This document shows positions 1 to 8,205 of a DNA stretch of 64,000 bases, piece after piece. The notes beneath the pieces were generated by a model. That model was not told the origin of the DNA and did not search any database. It worked only from the letters and a program-made list of their open reading frames with translations. A program made the translations under genes and the position numbers. Within the stretch, counting starts at the first letter, position 1; the number at the start of each line of letters is the position of its first letter. Origin of the DNA: an uncultured delta proteobacterium (GTDB lineage: Bacteria > Desulfobacterota > Desulfovibrionia > Desulfovibrionales > Desulfovibrionaceae); assembly GCA_900079685.1 (NCBI GenBank), contig LT599018.1, positions 2,703,924-2,767,923 of the forward strand. The letters are read 5' to 3'.

Positions 1-31
1 TTGATACAATAAAATTGATATATTTTTTATT

Positions 32-62
32 TGTGTCTTGTGACACATAGTCGTTATATAAT
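32..62 (+). promoter_or_regulatory. possible promoter with operator dyad upstream of the rnfC/prdC-like gene
   Basis: A perfect -10 hexamer TATAAT lies at 57-62 in an AT-rich stretch. Just upstream is the dyad TGTGTC-N4-GACACA at 32-47, which could be bound by a dimeric regulator and would overlap the -35 position. No good -35 is visible at 17 bp spacing. The gene starts at 325, so a leader of about 250 nt would result. The dyad resembles CRP/FNR-type sites only loosely, so the regulator is not assigned. Confidence 0.35.
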
Positions 63-324
63 GGTATATGCATTATATATCAAAATACTTTGCTATGATT
101 GATGCAGAGACATCCGGCATCGCGTTGTGACCGCTCGGGCCGTCTTCGAAGACAGGCATTTCCGGCGGCGAATGAAAGCGCTTGCCTGACGGGACGCGGT
201 GAGCGATACCATATGGTTGATCGGGTCGGGATGGTTCCGCCGGGCGCGAGCGCTTCCTGGCGGGTGGGAAAAGAACGCCGCGGCGGTGGGATGCGCGACC
301 GTCCTGTTTTTTACGAGGAGCATT

Positions 325-1626
325 ATGGGAAAAATCTACACGTTGCCTCTCAAGCAGAGTATCGGCATGGCCGCGACGCCCGTTATCGCAACCGGGCAGC
401 GGGTTGCGCGCGGGACGCTTCTGGCCGAGCCGCAAGGGCTCGGCGTGCCGCTGCACGCCAGCGTCAGCGGCGTGGTGCGCGCTATCACCGAAACGGCTAT
501 CGAGATCGAAGCCGATGCGGCGCAGGGCACGGATTACGAGCCGTTGCCCCCCTGTTCCGGCATCGTGGAAACGGTGAAGGCCGCCGGCATCTGCGGCATG
601 GGCGGGGCCGGGTTCCCCACCTACGTCAAGCTGGGGACGAACCTGAACGGCGGCACGGTCATCATCAACGCGGTGGAGTGCGAGCCGATTCTGCACCACA
701 ACATCACCCAGATCGAGCAGAACCCCGCCAAGATCTACCGGGGCCTGTTGCTGGCCATGGAGGCGACGGACGCGCGTTCCGGCATTATCGCCATCAAGGC
801 CAAGAACAAGGATGCCGTGGCCGCGCTCAAAGGCATTGTTACAGGCGCGGACAACGTCACGATCGCCGAGCTGCCGGACCGGTACCCCATGGGCGAGGAG
901 CGGGCCATCATCCGCGAAACGCTCAAGAAGCTGCTGCCGGTGGAGGATCTGCCTTCCGCCGCCGGGGCCGTCATCATCAACGCGGAAACGGCCAGCCGCA
1001 TAGCCGAGGCCGTGGACGAACGCCGGCCTGTCATCAGCAAGAACCTGACCCTTGCCGGACGATCCGTGAACGGCACGACCCCCCGGATTTTCATGGACGT
1101 GCCCGTGGGGACGAAAATCCGCGACCTGATCGACGAAGCGGGCGGCCTGACCGGCGAGTACGGGGAAATCATCATGGGCGGCCCGTTCACCGGGCGGCAC
1201 GCCGGTATCGACGACGCGGTGGTCAAGACGACGGGCGGCATCCTGGTGCGGGAATCCTGTTTATACGAGCCCCTGCCCATGGGCATTCTGGTCTGCGCCT
1301 GCGGCCCCAACGGGGTGCGCATGCGGGAGATCGCCAAGGAAATGAACGCCGAGGTGGTCGCCGTGCAGGTTTGCACGCAGGCCAAACTGGTCAAGGGCGC
1401 GCTCAAGTGCGAGAACCCCGGCATCTGCCCCGGCCAGGCCGGGAAAATGCGGGAGTTGCAAGACGCCGGGGCAAAAGTCCTGCTCATCGGCAACTGCTAC
1501 GACTGCACCAGGGACATCGTGGCCGAAGCCCCGAAAATGGGCCTTGCGATCCATCACGTGACGGACGCCGTCATGCGCAGCATGGGCATGCCCCTCGTGC
1601 GGGGGTTCCCGGGGGAAGCGCGGTAG
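325..1626 (+). CDS. RnfC/PrdC-family electron-transfer protein
   Basis: The protein is 433 aa. It carries the RnfC/NqrA/PrdC-type segment GICGMGGAGFPTYVK near residues 88-102, followed by INAVECEP and later a GGPFTG segment, the NADH/flavin-binding SLBB-like core of this family. RnfC is the membrane-peripheral NADH-oxidising subunit of Rnf; PrdC is the related protein that passes electrons to D-proline reductase. I see no CxxCxxCxxxCP ferredoxin motifs, which argues against a complete RnfC and for a PrdC-like role. The ATG at 325 is preceded by GAGGAG; an in-frame ATG at 199 has no comparable site. The gene stands alone, convergent with an M24 gene, and no other Rnf or Prd subunit is visible. 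Confidence 0.75.
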   Translation: MGKIYTLPLKQSIGMAATPVIATGQRVARGTLLAEPQGLGVPLHASVSGVVRAITETAIEIEADAAQGTDYEPLPPCSGIVETVKAAGICGMGGAGFPTYVKLGTNLNGGTVIINAVECEPILHHNITQIEQNPAKIYRGLLLAMEATDARSGIIAIKAKNKDAVAALKGIVTGADNVTIAELPDRYPMGEERAIIRETLKKLLPVEDLPSAAGAVIINAETASRIAEAVDERRPVISKNLTLAGRSVNGTTPRIFMDVPVGTKIRDLIDEAGGLTGEYGEIIMGGPFTGRHAGIDDAVVKTTGGILVRESCLYEPLPMGILVCACGPNGVRMREIAKEMNAEVVAVQVCTQAKLVKGALKCENPGICPGQAGKMRELQDAGAKVLLIGNCYDCTRDIVAEAPKMGLAIHHVTDAVMRSMGMPLVRGFPGEAR

Positions 1627-1643
1627 GGAAACGTTGTTTTGCA

Positions 1644-1683
1644 AACGCAAACGGCCCGCGCGGTTGCGCGGGCCGTTTGCGTT
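1644..1683. terminator. bidirectional hairpin terminator between convergent genes
   Basis: The arms at 1644-1661 and 1666-1683 form a perfect 18 bp stem with a 4 nt GGTT loop. It sits between the stop codons of the rnfC/prdC-like gene (1626) and the convergent M24 gene (1701), so it can serve both. There is no long T-run on either strand. Confidence 0.75.
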
Positions 1684-1700
1684 ACCGCCGTCAGACCCGG

Positions 1701-2855
1701 TTACAGCTTGTAGACGACGTTTTTATGCGTGCACAGCGCTTCCGTGCCCTTGCTGGTGATGATGGCGGGGTATTCCTGGCGGCACCCGCCGACGCCCGGC
1801 TGGTAGAGGTGGCCGCCGAGGGCCAGGGCCATGCCTTCCTTGAGGACGTCGTTGCTGGTGATGCTCATGAAGGGCCGTTGCCGGGCGCAGGTGCCGAGCC
1901 CGTGGCCGAACAGGGGCAGGGCGTAGGCGTCAACTCCGTACTTGACGAACTTGTCGTAAGCCTTCTGGCAGGCTACCTTGGCCGGCTCGCCGGGCTTGAG
2001 GGCGTCCATGAGGGTGGCGACGGCGTCTTCCCAGGCGTCCATAAGGGTCTGCTGCGCCCTGGTCGGGGTGCCGAGCATGACGGGCAGGCCCAGGTCGGCA
2101 ATGTAGAGTTCCACCATGGGGTGCAGGTCAACGATGATCATTTCGTTGTTTTCGATTTTCTTGTCCGTGGCCTGCTGGGTCACGCCTTTGAGGAAGGCGG
2201 TGCGGGGGCCGGAACCGACTTCTGTGCCGCCGGTGACGGACCAGGCCCAGATGCTGCCGTAGCGCCTGGTGGCCTCCTCAACGGCCCCGGCGACCGCGTT
2301 TTCCGTGACGCCGGGCTTGATGCAGCGCAGCGCGGCCTCGAACCCGGCGTCAGCCGATGCCGCGGCCAGACGGAGGCGTTCGATTTCCGCGCCGTCCTTG
2401 ATGAGCATGACGGCCTCAAGGCAGGGCATGCCGTTTCCCAGGGTGGCCTTGGGCAGCATTTTGTTCAGTTCCATCCAGTCATAGGCCGTGAGCACGCCGG
2501 GCGCGGCCTGGGCCGAGCCTTCAAGGGCTATGTCCAGGCCGATTTTGCCGCGGGTCAGGCCCATGTCGTCAAGGATGGCGACGACGGACTCGAGAAAACC
2601 GGGATTGCCGCCGCCGAAAGGCACGCCGTCCATGCCCCAGCCTTCCTGTTTGACCCGTTCATAGTCCATGGCCCAGTAAACGAAGCGCGATTCTCCCGAG
2701 GCGGTGACGATGACGGCCCCTGTCCAGGGCATGAACGCGCCCACCAGGTAATGCAGCCCGGCCATGCGGGTGGAGACGTAGGCGTCAAATCCCCTGGCTT
2801 CAACTTCGCGGGCGATTGTGACGATTCTTTTGGGATAATCAATGGGTGTCAACAT
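1701..2855 (-). CDS. M24-fold (creatinase/prolidase-like) hydrolase, TRAP-linked
   Basis: A 384 aa pita-bread-fold protein of the Xaa-Pro peptidase/creatinase family. The C-terminal catalytic domain shows VDLHPMVELYIAD (both metal Asp at the canonical 11-residue spacing), the GHGLG histidine motif and CRQE (last Glu ligand). The first Glu ligand, normally in GMxxxxEPG, is replaced (GMALALGGHLY). The protein therefore keeps about four of five metal ligands and may be a creatinase-like amidinohydrolase rather than a standard dipeptidase. The ATG is preceded by AGGAGA. It is the last gene of TRAP operon 1, after a second M24 gene, suggesting that it hydrolyses the imported substrate. The exact substrate cannot be told. 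Confidence 0.8.
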   Translation of the reverse strand: MLTPIDYPKRIVTIAREVEARGFDAYVSTRMAGLHYLVGAFMPWTGAVIVTASGESRFVYWAMDYERVKQEGWGMDGVPFGGGNPGFLESVVAILDDMGLTRGKIGLDIALEGSAQAAPGVLTAYDWMELNKMLPKATLGNGMPCLEAVMLIKDGAEIERLRLAAASADAGFEAALRCIKPGVTENAVAGAVEEATRRYGSIWAWSVTGGTEVGSGPRTAFLKGVTQQATDKKIENNEMIIVDLHPMVELYIADLGLPVMLGTPTRAQQTLMDAWEDAVATLMDALKPGEPAKVACQKAYDKFVKYGVDAYALPLFGHGLGTCARQRPFMSITSNDVLKEGMALALGGHLYQPGVGGCRQEYPAIITSKGTEALCTHKNVVYKL

Positions 2856-2901
2856 AAAGCAGTTCTCCTGCGTATAAACCGGAAACCGGCGAAAAGGGCA
2901 T

Positions 2902-2929
2902 AAGGCCGCCGGAGCGTTCCGGCGGCCTT
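2902..2929 (-). terminator. intercistronic hairpin between the two M24 genes
   Basis: Perfect 12 bp arms (2902-2913 and 2918-2929) with a 4 nt loop lie in the 87 nt gap between the two same-strand M24 genes. On the minus strand the stem is followed within a few bases by CTTTT, so it may be a partial terminator that lowers expression of the distal gene. Confidence 0.5.
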
Positions 2930-2942
2930 GGTAAGGGATGGC

Positions 2943-4082
2943 TTACAGCTGAACAAGCCCGAGGGGGTTGTGCGTGATAAGCTCGTATCCGTCGTCCGTG
3001 ATGATGACCATGACCTCGTTGATATAGCTGTTCCAGCTGGTCTGGCTCAGGGCGTTCAGCACCACGACCATGTTTTTTTGCAGCACGGTGGGGTCGTGGG
3101 GGGAGAGCAGGGGCGCGTGGTGCGCGGTGCCCAGGCCGTGGCCGAGGTACCAGTCGCAGCATTTTTCATAGCCGTGGTCGGCCATGTACTTCTGGTACAC
3201 GAAATACAACTCGTTGCACTTCACGCCGGGTTTCATGGCGTCCAGGGTCTTCTGGGCGGCGTCTTCCGAGGTTTTGCAGAGCTTGACGTATTCCGGCTCG
3301 GCCTTGCGCAGGGCGAACACGTTGCAGATATCGCCGCAGTACAGGCGGTAGGTGGCATGCACCCCGGCCTTGACGTAGTGGTTGGGCTGGATGATGGCGT
3401 CGTCGGAAGGGTAGTGGTCGAGCAGGACCTTTTCGCCGCAGCCGGCCTGGTTGGGAACCCACCAGCCCGTGCAGCCGGCCTTGCGCAGCCGCGCTTCCAT
3501 GATGCCCACCAGCTCGGTTTCGGAAATGCCGGGCCGGATGTTGTCGCGCAGGGTTTCAAACCCCAGGGTGCACAGCTCGCCGACTTTGCGCATGTAGGCC
3601 AGTTCCATTTCGTCCTTGACCACCATGCAGTCCACCGTCGCGTTGTCGGCGATGACGAATGTGGCTTTGGGCAGCGCTTTTTCCAGCGTGGTGCGCAGGA
3701 GATAGGAAATGTTGCCCTCGATCCCGATGACGGCTTCCTCGAATTTGTTGGCCTTGAAATAGTCGATGAGCACGTCTTCGAACTTGCGGGCCGGGATGTC
3801 CCCAAAGGGCGGGTTCCAGGACTCGACCTTAGAAATCCAGGATTCAGCGGCGATTCTGTTGACGTCGGACAGGGGGCCGACCAGCATGGGCTCGCCTTTG
3901 GCGGGGATCAGGATGCAGGTGTTCACATACCAGGCAAAGCTCTGGTAGACGTTGCCCGCGTATGTGATGGCGCGAAGGCTGGTGCCGAGGAACACGTCGA
4001 TTTTTTCTTCCGTGAACTTCTTCTGGATCTTCGCGTAGCGCGCTTTCATGATGGCGTTAACGTCAAAATCAAACTTGGTCAT
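2943..4082 (-). CDS. M24-fold (creatinase/prolidase-like) protein with degenerate metal site
   Basis: A 379 aa member of the M24 family, a divergent relative of the downstream M24 protein. GHGLGT (histidine), a CGD segment (second Asp) and INEV (last Glu) are present. The first Asp is Gly in KAGVHATYRLYCGD, and the Glu of GMxxxxEPG is Asn in NMVVVLNAL. Only about three of five metal ligands remain, as expected for metal-independent creatinase-like enzymes or for a protein that has lost peptidase activity. The start has AAGGAGAA upstream. It lies 59 nt behind dctM of TRAP operon 1 on the same strand and is probably cotranscribed. Confidence 0.8.
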   Translation of the reverse strand: MTKFDFDVNAIMKARYAKIQKKFTEEKIDVFLGTSLRAITYAGNVYQSFAWYVNTCILIPAKGEPMLVGPLSDVNRIAAESWISKVESWNPPFGDIPARKFEDVLIDYFKANKFEEAVIGIEGNISYLLRTTLEKALPKATFVIADNATVDCMVVKDEMELAYMRKVGELCTLGFETLRDNIRPGISETELVGIMEARLRKAGCTGWWVPNQAGCGEKVLLDHYPSDDAIIQPNHYVKAGVHATYRLYCGDICNVFALRKAEPEYVKLCKTSEDAAQKTLDAMKPGVKCNELYFVYQKYMADHGYEKCCDWYLGHGLGTAHHAPLLSPHDPTVLQKNMVVVLNALSQTSWNSYINEVMVIITDDGYELITHNPLGLVQL

Positions 4083-4141
4083 GATACTTTCTCCTTAAAA
4101 AAATGGTCTGTAAGTATGTATTGCCGTTTCAGGAACGGCAG

Positions 4142-5434
4142 TCACATTCGGAAATCGGACATGATAACCGACGGCAGCCACAGGGTCAGGCCGGGGACGA
4201 GCACGCACAGCGACACGATGACCAGGAACAGAATCACGAACATGCCGCACTGCCAGAACGCGTCCATGACGTTCACCTTGCCGATGCCGCAGCAGATCAA
4301 GAGGCAGATGCCGTACGGCGGGGTCACGAGGCCGAGGCAGAGCACCATGACCACGATCACGCCGAGCTGCACCGGGTGCATGCCCCCCATTTCGCCCAGC
4401 TTCTGGATGATGGGCAGGAAGATGATGATGGTCGCGATCTCGCTGAGGAAGGTTCCCAGAATGAGCAGGAAGCCTATCAGCATGGCCATCACCAGGAGCG
4501 GTTCCTGGGTGATGCTCAGCATGGCGTTGGCCACCATGTCCGGGCCGCGCATGTAGCCGATGAGCCAGCCGAAGGGACCGGCGCAGGCCACGGTGAACAG
4601 CGGCAGCACGCTCACCTTGGCTCCGGACAGCATGACTTCCGGAATTTCATTCCACTTGAGGGACCTGTAGACGAACAAGGTCAGGAACAGGCAGTAGAAC
4701 ACGAGCGTCACGGCCGCTTCCGTGGGCGAGTATAGCCCGGAAACGATGCCCCCCACGATGATGACCGGGATGAGCAGCGCGAGAGCCGCCCGTTGGGTGG
4801 CCTGGAAGCGCTCTTTCATGGTCATCGGCTCGGCGTAGGGGTAGTTCTTGCGTTTCGCGTTGAACGCGATGGCGCTCATCTGGGTAAGGCCGATAAGAAT
4901 GCCGGGAATGGCGCCGCCCAGGAACAGGGCGCCGATGGAAACGCCGCCCATGGCCCCGTACACCACCATGTAGATGGAAGGCGGGATGATGTTGCCGAGG
5001 GTGGAGGACATGGCGGTGATGGCCACGGAAAAGTTGGCGGGATATCCCGCCCGCACCATGGCCGGGATGAGCACCGCGCCGACCCCGGCGGAATCCGCGG
5101 TGGAGGAGCCGGAAACGCCCGCCATGATCATGGAGACCACCACGTTCACATGGGCCAGCCCGCCCCGGATGCGCCCGACAAGGGCCGTCGCGAAGGTCAG
5201 CAGCCGTTCCGTGAGGTCGCTCTTGTTCATGATCTCGCCCGCCAGGATGAACAGCGGGATGGCGAGCAGCGAGAACATGTCCGTGTTGCGCATCATGTGC
5301 ACCACGACCTGGCGCGGGGCGACGCCGATCTGCAGGATGACGACCAGCGACGAGATGCCTAGGGAAAAGGGAATGGGGACCCGCAACAGGCAAAGGAGGA
5401 AAAACAACCCTATGAGCAGGAGAATCGATTCCAT
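4142..5434 (-). CDS. dctM: TRAP transporter large permease (system 1)
   Basis: A 430 aa hydrophobic protein with the typical DctM signature: repeated membrane segments, GVSGSSTADSAGVG near residue 115, IPPSIYMVVYG, and GLVTPPYGICLL near the C terminus. DctM is the 12-helix subunit of tripartite ATP-independent periplasmic transporters; it moves the substrate with Na+ or H+ using a periplasmic binding protein. The ribosome-binding site GGAGG lies in the last codons of dctQ, 3 nt upstream, indicating translational coupling. The order is dctP-dctQ-dctM-M24-M24. Confidence 0.95.
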   Translation of the reverse strand: MESILLLIGLFFLLCLLRVPIPFSLGISSLVVILQIGVAPRQVVVHMMRNTDMFSLLAIPLFILAGEIMNKSDLTERLLTFATALVGRIRGGLAHVNVVVSMIMAGVSGSSTADSAGVGAVLIPAMVRAGYPANFSVAITAMSSTLGNIIPPSIYMVVYGAMGGVSIGALFLGGAIPGILIGLTQMSAIAFNAKRKNYPYAEPMTMKERFQATQRAALALLIPVIIVGGIVSGLYSPTEAAVTLVFYCLFLTLFVYRSLKWNEIPEVMLSGAKVSVLPLFTVACAGPFGWLIGYMRGPDMVANAMLSITQEPLLVMAMLIGFLLILGTFLSEIATIIIFLPIIQKLGEMGGMHPVQLGVIVVMVLCLGLVTPPYGICLLICCGIGKVNVMDAFWQCGMFVILFLVIVSLCVLVPGLTLWLPSVIMSDFRM

Positions 5435-5437
5435 ATC

Positions 5438-5905
5438 CTACGCCTCCTTTTCCGGGTTGCAGGCGGCATCAAGCATGTGGATGAGCATGAACACGCCGCT
5501 GATGGGCAGCGAGACAAAGTAGCAGGCCATGCTTATGTCGGCGATGCCGGAAACGCGCAGCCGGACAAGGTAGGTCATGAGGAAACCCTGCCAGACGAGA
5601 TAGAATACGAAGAACGCCACCATGATCATGGAAACCGCGCCCATCAGCTTGATTATGAGCCCCGTTTTCCCGGGGAACAGATCCACGCTGAAGTGGGCTT
5701 TCTTCTGTAGAGCAAGGGCGGCGCCTATATACGTCATCCAGGTGGAAACCAGCAGGGCCACCTCGCCCGTCCAGCCGGCCGGGAGATCAAGGTTCCGGCC
5801 GACGATCTGGTACATGATGATGCAACACAGCGCCGTCATCGCCCACTTGATGAAGAATTCCTCGAATTGCACCAGGAACAGGCTCAGTCTGTGCAACGCT
5901 TGCAT
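5438..5905 (-). CDS. dctQ: TRAP transporter small permease (system 1)
   Basis: A 155 aa protein with four predicted membrane helices and the DctQ pattern (RNLDLPAGWTGEVALLVSTWMTYIGAALALQKKAHFSVDLF, quoted here in part: the GxxxALxxxxHxxVD core lies near residues 56-75). It pairs with DctM in the inner membrane. It starts 10 nt after the dctP stop without a strong ribosome-binding site, so coupling to dctP is likely. Identity is supported mainly by its position between dctP and dctM and by its length. Confidence 0.9.
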   Translation of the reverse strand: MQALHRLSLFLVQFEEFFIKWAMTALCCIIMYQIVGRNLDLPAGWTGEVALLVSTWMTYIGAALALQKKAHFSVDLFPGKTGLIIKLMGAVSMIMVAFFVFYLVWQGFLMTYLVRLRVSGIADISMACYFVSLPISGVFMLIHMLDAACNPEKEA

Positions 5906-5915
5906 GACGGCACCG

Positions 5916-6917
5916 TTACTTTACAGCGTCGATAAGCGTCAGAATGTCGCCGCCGCCGTACTTTTTCGATTCCTCGGCGATGAGGTCGGCCACTTTTGCC
6001 TTGAACAGCCCGGTCTGGGCTTCGTTCAACTGCACGTTGAATTCGGGCACCTTTGTTTTTAGCAGTTCAGCCTGGTCGCCTTGATAGAGGCCGATGCCAT
6101 GGATGCCGGACTCTTCCGTCAGGCGGACGAGGGTCGCGCGCAGATCGTCGGGCAGTTTTTTCAGGGTTTTTTTGCCTATCAGGATGGGCAGGGCCATGTA
6201 CTGATGGTTGGTAAGGGACAGGTATTTGGAGACTTCGAAGAATTTGTTCTGAAAATAGGCGTCAATGCTGGCTTCTGCGGCGTGCACGACGCTGGTCTGC
6301 AAACTGGTGTAAATTTCAGTCCAGGCAAGTTGCTGAGGCGCGGCGCCAAGCTGGGTCCAGACTTTCATCTCCACCGGGGAGTTCTGGACGCGTATTTTCA
6401 GCCCCTTGAGATCCTCCGGCTTCACGATGGGGCGGTAGTTGTTAAAGGCTTGGCGGGAAACGCCGCCCAGCATGCCGCCCAGTACGATCCCGTAGGGGGA
6501 TTTGTCAACATAGGTGGCGAGCAGCTGCATAACCGGGCTGCTTTTCGCGAAAACCTTGTTGTAATGGGCGTCGCTTGAAAAAAGATACGGCAGGGAAAAA
6601 ACGTTGAATTCGGTGATGGATGTGCCCAGGTTGGCGGAGGAAATCCAGGCGATGTCGATATCGCCGGCTTCCAGACCGTCGAGCATTTCGTTGTCGCGGC
6701 CGAGAACCCCGGAAGGGAAGACCTTGAGCTCAATGCGGCCGTTGGTTTCCTTCTTCAGCTGGTCGGCCAGCCAAAGGGCGGAGCGGTTGGTCACGTGCGT
6801 GTCGGGCTGCACGTGCGCGTATTTAAGGGAGAACTCCGCTGCAAAAATCGTCTGGACCGACAGGAGCAGGATTGCACAGGTCATGGTAAGGGAGAAAAAC
6901 ACACGGTTACGTTGCAT
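5916..6917 (-). CDS. dctP: TRAP transporter substrate-binding protein (system 1)
   Basis: A 333 aa periplasmic protein. Residues 1-26 form a Sec signal peptide ending TIFA/AEF. The mature part has the DctP fold, with DLKGLKIRVQNSP near residue 160 carrying the conserved carboxylate-binding Arg. The ATG at 6917 is preceded by GAGGAGG at good distance; a GTG five codons upstream overlaps that site and is less likely. It is the first gene of TRAP operon 1, with the GntR regulator just upstream on the same strand. The linked M24 enzymes hint at an imported amide, guanidino compound or proline-containing substrate; this is inference. Confidence 0.93.
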   Translation of the reverse strand: MQRNRVFFSLTMTCAILLLSVQTIFAAEFSLKYAHVQPDTHVTNRSALWLADQLKKETNGRIELKVFPSGVLGRDNEMLDGLEAGDIDIAWISSANLGTSITEFNVFSLPYLFSSDAHYNKVFAKSSPVMQLLATYVDKSPYGIVLGGMLGGVSRQAFNNYRPIVKPEDLKGLKIRVQNSPVEMKVWTQLGAAPQQLAWTEIYTSLQTSVVHAAEASIDAYFQNKFFEVSKYLSLTNHQYMALPILIGKKTLKKLPDDLRATLVRLTEESGIHGIGLYQGDQAELLKTKVPEFNVQLNEAQTGLFKAKVADLIAEESKKYGGGDILTLIDAVK

Positions 6918-7044
6918 CACAAACCTCCTCACAGGAGTGGTGGTTATGGGGATAACGCCTTCAATACGCCCTCCCGATAAATATGGGGTACCTCCTTTGG
7001 ATTCATCGCGGCGGGAAAGGCCCCGCCCAGGGTTGCCCCGCCCG

Positions 7045-7077
7045 GAACATTGCCGGCGTCAGGAACCGGCAATGTTC
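7045..7077 (-). terminator. hairpin overlapping the end of the GntR gene
   Basis: Arms at 7045-7056 and 7066-7077 form a perfect 12 bp stem. One arm lies in the last codons of the regulator gene and the stop codon (7059-7061) lies in the loop. It probably separates regulator transcription from dctP; no T-run follows, so termination efficiency is uncertain. Confidence 0.5.
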
Positions 7078-7769
7078 TTTGCGGCGGATGCAAGTTGAAT
7101 GTTACGGGTCAGCGCGCTGGCCACATGGCCTTGCATGGCACTTTCCATGTTTTCCGCCGATCCGCCGGCATCGTTCAGCGCTTCAAGAAGCAGCAGGTGC
7201 GAATGCAGCTCTTCCTCAAGGTCGAACTGGGTTCTGTCCAGGTTGAACAGATACCAGTGCGTTTTGATGCGGAGCGGACGAAGGGTGCCGACCAGGGTTT
7301 TGTTGCCGGAAGCGTTGATGAAGGCGTCATGGAACAACACGTGCCTGTCCCAGTACGCCTTGGCGTCCCCGTACTTCACGGCTTCGCTCATGAGGCCGTA
7401 ATGGCGCTCGATCTCCCACACGGAATCCCCGGCCAGAACCGTGAAGGCCCAGCGCGCGGCCAGCCCTTCCAGCATGGCCCGGATCGGAATGATCTCTTCC
7501 ATGTCCTGCCGGGTCAGGCGCCGGACCCGGCGGGTCTGCCGTCTGCCGAGGGCCACCAGCCCCAGGTTGTCCAGTTCCGTCAGGGCTTCCCTAATGGGGG
7601 AACGGCTGGTGCCGAACAAGGTCTGCAGATCCGCTTCCACCAGGTCTTCGCCGTCATCAAGGACATTGGCCAGGATGCCCTCGATGAGAACGGAAACGAT
7701 CATTTCCCGGAGAGAGCCGTTGCTTTCTTGCCGCTTTTCAATAAGCGGGAGAAGACACGAAAGCGCCAT
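7059..7769 (-). CDS. GntR-family (FCD domain) transcriptional regulator of TRAP operon 1
   Basis: A 236 aa FadR-subfamily regulator. Residues about 15-85 form the winged helix (LQTLFGTSRSPIREALTELDNLGLV, the SRxPIREAL hallmark). Residues about 95-220 form the all-helical FCD ligand-binding domain, whose acidic and histidine residues usually hold a metal and a carboxylate ligand. It lies directly upstream of the dctPQM-M24 operon in the same direction. A triple GTCGAC operator sits 20-50 nt upstream of its start, pointing to autoregulation. The likely inducer is the TRAP 1 substrate or a breakdown product. Confidence 0.9.
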   Translation of the reverse strand: MALSCLLPLIEKRQESNGSLREMIVSVLIEGILANVLDDGEDLVEADLQTLFGTSRSPIREALTELDNLGLVALGRRQTRRVRRLTRQDMEEIIPIRAMLEGLAARWAFTVLAGDSVWEIERHYGLMSEAVKYGDAKAYWDRHVLFHDAFINASGNKTLVGTLRPLRIKTHWYLFNLDRTQFDLEEELHSHLLLLEALNDAGGSAENMESAMQGHVASALTRNIQLASAAKNIAGS

Positions 7770-7787
7770 GGAAACTCCTTTGTCAAT

Positions 7788-7816
7788 TGGTCGACCATTT
7801 AGTCGACCGGTCGACT
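7788..7816. promoter_or_regulatory. probable GntR/FCD operator upstream of its own gene
   Basis: TGGTCGACCA (7788-7797) fits the TGGT-N2-ACCA shape known for FadR-type sites. It is followed by the perfect 16 bp palindrome AGTCGACCGGTCGACT (7801-7816). GTCGAC occurs three times, at 7790, 7802 and 7810. The cluster lies just before the regulator start, where binding would block its transcription. I find no copy in front of dctP, so dctP may be expressed by readthrough. Confidence 0.6.
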
Positions 7817-8165
7817 GATTGTAGGTCTACGTGAATCTAACGCCTCTGTCAAGGGGTGTGTGATGCAGGGTGTGTGTGGTGAAAAATAGATTTACTTATA
7901 ATTAGAGGTTGCCGGCGTGAGAAATTCCCGGCAAAGCGGCTCCCTTTCCGCTTCGTGGGCGCTTTTCCCCGCTGTCGGGGCTATACGTGTTTTGTGATAC
8001 ATTGAAAAGTGCCGGGTGCCCGCGGACCATAGCGAACTCCCGGCATTGCCGGTCGCGGCGTGCGCCGCGCGGGCGGGAAAGCCGGGACAGGGGGCAAGCC
8101 GCTATCGCGAGTCAAGAAGGGGACGGGGGAAGAGCATGGCCCGGCCTGTTCCGGGTTCCCTGAAA
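7817..8165. other. intergenic stretch without recognised gene
   Basis: This is the region upstream of the GntR gene and downstream of the beta-lactamase gene. It contains a short AT-rich patch near 7880-7910 that may hold the regulator's promoter, and a few GC-rich short inverted repeats. I see no convincing coding frame, RNA gene or mobile element. Confidence 0.4.
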
Positions 8166-8195
8166 CAAAAAGCCCCCTAGGATACGGGCCTTTTG
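8166..8195 (-). terminator. intrinsic terminator of the cre-bla operon
   Basis: On the minus strand AAAAG-GCCC pairs with GGGG-CTTTT around a 9 nt loop with one mismatch, and the stem runs into CTTTTTGTTT. It lies about 10 nt beyond the beta-lactamase stop codon. Confidence 0.65.
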
Positions 8196-8205
8196 CCCGG
8201 AGCCG

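Noticed and set aside
99-2903. A 934-codon open frame on the plus strand spanning the rnfC/prdC-like gene and the antisense of an M24 gene
   Set aside because: It is an overlap artefact of GC-rich codon use. Its sequence is Arg/Gly/His-rich without family motifs, while the other frames contain clear conserved proteins.
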